Shown here one piece after another: positions 5,560 through 7,930 of a DNA stretch of 7,930 bases (position 1 is its first letter; each line of letters starts with the position of its first letter). A model generated the notes under the pieces. The model was not told the origin of the DNA. It did no database searches and was given only the letters and a program-made list of their open reading frames with translations. Origin of the DNA: CAYLLN01 sp036496265 (lineage in GTDB: Bacteria; Planctomycetota; Planctomycetia; Pirellulales; Pirellulaceae); the NCBI GenBank assembly GCA_036496265.1, contig DASXLL010000244.1:1-7930 (forward strand), read 5' to 3'. Both the position numbers and the translations under genes were made by a program.

Positions 5560-6558
5560 ATGGCTTTAGATCTCCTCGTGGTCGGCGGCGGCTCCATCGG
5601 CGAGCGCCACCTCCGTTGCTTCCAAGACATCGGCTGCACGGTTGCGCTCTGCGACTCCAACACTGCCCGTCTTGCGGAAATCGCCGAGCGCTACACGCTC
5701 GCCCGCACATTTCCGACCATCGCACTCGCCGCTCGCGAAGCTTGGTACGGCGTTGTCATCGCCACGCCCGCCAATCTGCACGCCGAGCACGCCGCCGCGC
5801 TTGTCAAATCAACCGACGCCCTCCTCATCGAAAAGCCGCTCTGCACATCACTCGCAGATGCCAAGCGTCTGCAATCACTGGCCGCCGGCAAAGCAATCCA
5901 AGTCGGCTATGTTCTTCGTCATCATCCAGCCACACAGCACGTCCGCACACTCCTGGCCGAGGGCGTCATCGGCAAGCTACATCAAGTCACCATCACGGCC
6001 GGGCAGCATTTCCCTTCGCTGCGACCCGCTTATCGCGACATTTATTACAATAGCCGCCACACCGGCGGCGGCGCGGTCCAAGACGCCGCCACGCATCTGT
6101 TCGATCTTCTACAGCACCTCGCTGGCCCGCTGGACTGGATTTTCTGTGATTACGCCCACCAAGAACTGGCCGACGTCGAGGTCGAGGACACTGTTCACAT
6201 CATCGGCCGTTGCTGCGGTGGTCGAGTTCTAGCTTCCGTAACCCTGAACCAGTTCATGGCTCCGAACGAAACGCAAATCCAGCTCAACGGCGCTCTCGGC
6301 AGCCTCGCCATCCGCTTCCACGAGCACCGCGCGGGAATATTTATGCTCGGCGACTCCGGCTGGACTTGGACAGAACCTCTCGTAACCGAACGCGACGATC
6401 TCTTTCGCGCCCAGGCCCAAAACTTCATCTCCTCCATCGTCAAACAAGAGCCGCCGCTTTGCACTCTCGACGACGGCCTCCGAGCGGTCGCCGTGAACCT
6501 CGCAGCGCTCCGCTCCGGCCAAAATCGATTCGTCGAAGTCGTTGATGTCGAATCTTGA
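5560..6558 (+). CDS. Gfo/Idh/MocA family oxidoreductase
   Basis: This is a 332-residue complete member of the NAD(P)-dependent sugar dehydrogenase family. The Rossmann loop is G9-G-G-S-I-G14 followed by ERH. The ATPANLHAEHA strand-turn lies at 68-78, and the E-K-P signature at 91-93. The substrate-domain motif HTGGGAVQDAATHLFDLL (168-184ff) supplies Asp175 and His179 at the positions that usually act in catalysis. I chose the ATG at 5560; an in-frame TTG at 5524 lies inside the repeat tract and adds no domain sequence. There is no clear Shine-Dalgarno. It follows the SDR on the same strand after a 176-bp repeat-bearing gap, so co-transcription is possible but not assured. Context (PtmA-like SDR, lyase, symporter) suggests amino-sugar or nonulosonate chemistry (inference). 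It is sequence-divergent from the family member at 1-636, not a recent duplicate. Confidence 0.93.
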   Translation: MALDLLVVGGGSIGERHLRCFQDIGCTVALCDSNTARLAEIAERYTLARTFPTIALAAREAWYGVVIATPANLHAEHAAALVKSTDALLIEKPLCTSLADAKRLQSLAAGKAIQVGYVLRHHPATQHVRTLLAEGVIGKLHQVTITAGQHFPSLRPAYRDIYYNSRHTGGGAVQDAATHLFDLLQHLAGPLDWIFCDYAHQELADVEVEDTVHIIGRCCGGRVLASVTLNQFMAPNETQIQLNGALGSLAIRFHEHRAGIFMLGDSGWTWTEPLVTERDDLFRAQAQNFISSIVKQEPPLCTLDDGLRAVAVNLAALRSGQNRFVEVVDVES

Positions 6559-6696
6559 TTGAATGGACGCCGTTGACAAGTTCGCGAACATGACCGCCAG
6601 TGCGGCGGCCAAGATTGAGTTTGATAGTCGAAGCGGTTGTGCTCGCATCGTTTTGTGAACGGTTGTTGACCCAACTTCACGACGTGGCTCATTGGA

Positions 6697-7479
6697 TCAT
6701 TGGCTGCGGCTTTCGGCTTGCTTTGGTGGCGATGAATTCGCACGCGGCTCTGTCACATCGCGTTTTGCCTCTACTTCAGTAGCGGCGTCCTCGGCCGCCT
6801 GCCGTTGCCGCGCCACAACGCTTAGCCGATACGTTAGTCCTGCCACCACGAGCCAGAGCAGGAGGATGACACCCCACATGGCGCCTCGACCGCGTGGGCG
6901 TGCGATTTTTAGGGGCGGAGTTGTCGCCGCTCGAAACGTCGCCCGCTGCGCGGTCCCCGAGGCGACATGCAAAACCGGCTGCTCGGGAATCGCGATCGGC
7001 GGCGTCATTGTTTGCGATGAAGTTGGAATCGTAATTGCCGCTGGAAGTGATTCCGGTGAGGCATTCTCATTTCCGGCGAATCCATAGATCGGCGACGGTC
7101 CCGCGGACCAGGTTTGTGAGGCTGGTGAGGCCGTGGCTAGCACGATGGCCTCTGGCAATGCTTCAGCTTCAGGTGACGACTCTGGCGGCAGAATTGGATC
7201 AGCCGTTGCCGCACTCGCTTGCTCCGCTTCGTATCGCGCTCGGCAATTCGCGTCGAGGAGACATTCCTTGGCCGCTCGGATTTCGTCGAGCAGGCGGGCC
7301 CACTCGCGGGCTTGTGGTCCGGGGCGGAAGCTGCGGACGCGCGTGATGGCCCGGTCGGCTGCCGCGGCGATTTTAGCCGCGTCCGATTCCTGTAACGGCA
7401 GACCGAGTAGCTCGTAATAGTTGGGCGAGCTGACGTCCAGGCCGAGCCATTCGCGATAGGGGTTGAAGCCGTCGGACAC
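6697..7479 (-). CDS. Planctomycete J-like-domain protein with a single membrane helix
   Basis: Taken from the GTG at 7477-7479, the protein has 260 residues. Residues about 4-86 (FNPYREWLGL ... NYYELLGL ... AADRAITRVRSFRPG ... LLDEIRAAKECLLD ... ARYEAE) match a J-domain-like module that, from memory, recurs at N-termini of planctomycete proteins, often with 'YHKWLGI ... NHYRLLGI'. It lacks the HPD motif of true DnaJ, so a chaperone role is doubtful. A Pro/Ala/Ser/Thr-rich linker (about 87-190) follows, then basic residues, one membrane helix at about 201-222 (WGVILLLWLVVAGLTY), and a charged, possibly coiled tail (RQRQAAEDAATEVEAKRD). No signal peptide is seen, so the domain probably faces the cytoplasm. 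GGAAA about 10 bases upstream supports the GTG; an in-frame TTG at 7509 would add ten residues. It is convergent with the oxidoreductase and divergent from the exported protein. Function unknown. Confidence 0.85.
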   Translation of the reverse strand: MSDGFNPYREWLGLDVSSPNYYELLGLPLQESDAAKIAAAADRAITRVRSFRPGPQAREWARLLDEIRAAKECLLDANCRARYEAEQASAATADPILPPESSPEAEALPEAIVLATASPASQTWSAGPSPIYGFAGNENASPESLPAAITIPTSSQTMTPPIAIPEQPVLHVASGTAQRATFRAATTPPLKIARPRGRGAMWGVILLLWLVVAGLTYRLSVVARQRQAAEDAATEVEAKRDVTEPRANSSPPKQAESRSQ

Positions 7480-7598
7480 AACTAAGTTTCCAATAAATGA
7501 GTCATGCAAGCATAAATGGCCGGCAATGAAACAACAACGGTTTTGGCTTTGAGGACGGCCAGGTGGGCGATGGACAAATGGGTTTGGAACGCGATACT

Positions 7599-7610
7599 TC
7601 GGAAATCCGA
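7599..7610. promoter_or_regulatory. Short perfect dyad in divergent gap
   Basis: TCGGA-AA-TCCGA is a 12-bp inverted repeat, about 67 bp upstream of the exported-protein ATG and 120 bp upstream of the J-like gene start. It is positioned as an operator could be, but dyads of this size occur by chance. Confidence 0.2.
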
Positions 7611-7676
7611 GCAGCAGGGTGCATCGTCTTAACTTCGACCGTCGCTTCTCGTTCGGCTTCTGGTTTTAGGTGCCCG

Positions 7677-7930
7677 ATGAAACGCTTGCTGATATGTTTT
7701 GCCTGTTTCACGGGCGTGTTGGCCGTGCCGCTCGCGTTTTCGCAACCGATGAATCCCGCAACACTGCGCGGTCAGGCCCAAAAGCTGAAAACCGACGGCA
7801 ATTTCAACGATTCGTACAAGGCGTTTCGGCGGCTTTGCCTGGATCCGAATGCGGGCGCGAATTTGGTCGGTCAGGACCTGACCAGTGCCGTTGAATGCTT
7901 GCAGCGGCTGGGCCGAATTCAAGAATTTGA
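7677..7930 (+). CDS. Exported protein, N-terminal part only (possibly alpha-2-macroglobulin-like)
   Basis: The frame opens with an ATG at 7677, preceded by AGGTG six bases upstream, and runs off the window after 84 complete codons. The first about 22 residues form a Sec signal peptide: MKR, a hydrophobic core LLICFACFTGVLAVPLA, and a likely cleavage site after AFS. The mature start contains LRGQAQKLKTDGNFNDSYKAFRRL, a tetratricopeptide-like helical pattern, then CLDPNAGANLVGQDLTSAVECLQRLGRIQEF. From memory this 'K-dGN-eAY-FR-L-DP ... CLQ-LgR--EF' pattern occurs at the N-terminus of large planctomycete proteins annotated as alpha-2-macroglobulin (MG2) family. That assignment is tentative because no diagnostic A2M domain lies in the window. 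The location is periplasmic or exported. It is divergent from the J-like-domain gene. Confidence 0.78.
   Translation, partial: MKRLLICFACFTGVLAVPLAFSQPMNPATLRGQAQKLKTDGNFNDSYKAFRRLCLDPNAGANLVGQDLTSAVECLQRLGRIQEF

Noticed and set aside
6559..6696. Terminator between the convergent oxidoreductase and J-like gene (CCGCCAGTGCGG-like hairpin near 6593)
   Set aside because: The stem is only about four to five base pairs and no T-run follows on either strand; I see no supported feature in this 138-bp gap.
7480..7509. TTG start for the J-like-domain protein
   Set aside because: GTG at 7477-7479 has a plausible GGAAA upstream and sits just before the conserved domain; the TTG stays possible but is less likely.

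Overview
The window looks like chromosomal DNA from a planctomycete, probably of the Pirellulales type (inference). The strongest clue is the minus-strand gene at 6697-7479. Its N-terminus carries the 'YxxWLGL ... NYYxLLGL ... ADR ... VRSF' domain that I know mainly from planctomycete proteins. The secreted protein starting at 7677, the weak ribosome binding sites and the 7-bp-periodic intergenic repeats fit the same picture.

Layout, left to right. (1) A Gfo/Idh/MocA sugar dehydrogenase runs leftward off the window (1-636). (2) Divergent from it is a rightward pair: an OmpR-type response regulator (767-1513) whose stop overlaps, by ATGA, the start of a small membrane protein (1510-1923). The small protein has the topology of a one-pore potassium-channel subunit, with a Gly-Met-Gly sequence where GYG would be. 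(3) Four bases further on it meets, tail to tail, a leftward operon: a sodium:solute symporter (4485-2869) followed by an N-acetylneuraminate-lyase-like aldolase (2845-1928). (4) Divergent from the symporter is a short-chain dehydrogenase (4595-5383) resembling flagellin-modification protein PtmA. It is followed, after a repeat-filled gap, by a second Gfo/Idh/MocA oxidoreductase (5560-6558). (5) Convergent with that is the planctomycete J-like-domain membrane protein (7479-6697). (6) Divergent from it, an exported protein starts at 7677 and runs off the right edge.

How the genes may work together (inference): the symporter could import a nonulosonate or other sugar acid, the lyase could cleave it to pyruvate plus a sugar, and the two oxidoreductases and the SDR could process related sugars. 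The response regulator and channel-like protein look like a separate signal/ion-flux pair; no histidine kinase is visible in the window.

Intergenic DNA holds two degenerate tracts with a 7-bp period (2854-2878 and 5394-5532, the latter arranged as a large imperfect inverted repeat). It also holds a short GC-rich palindrome (4495-4515) and small dyads in the divergent promoter regions. I see no tRNA, rRNA, CRISPR array, transposase or complete mobile element.
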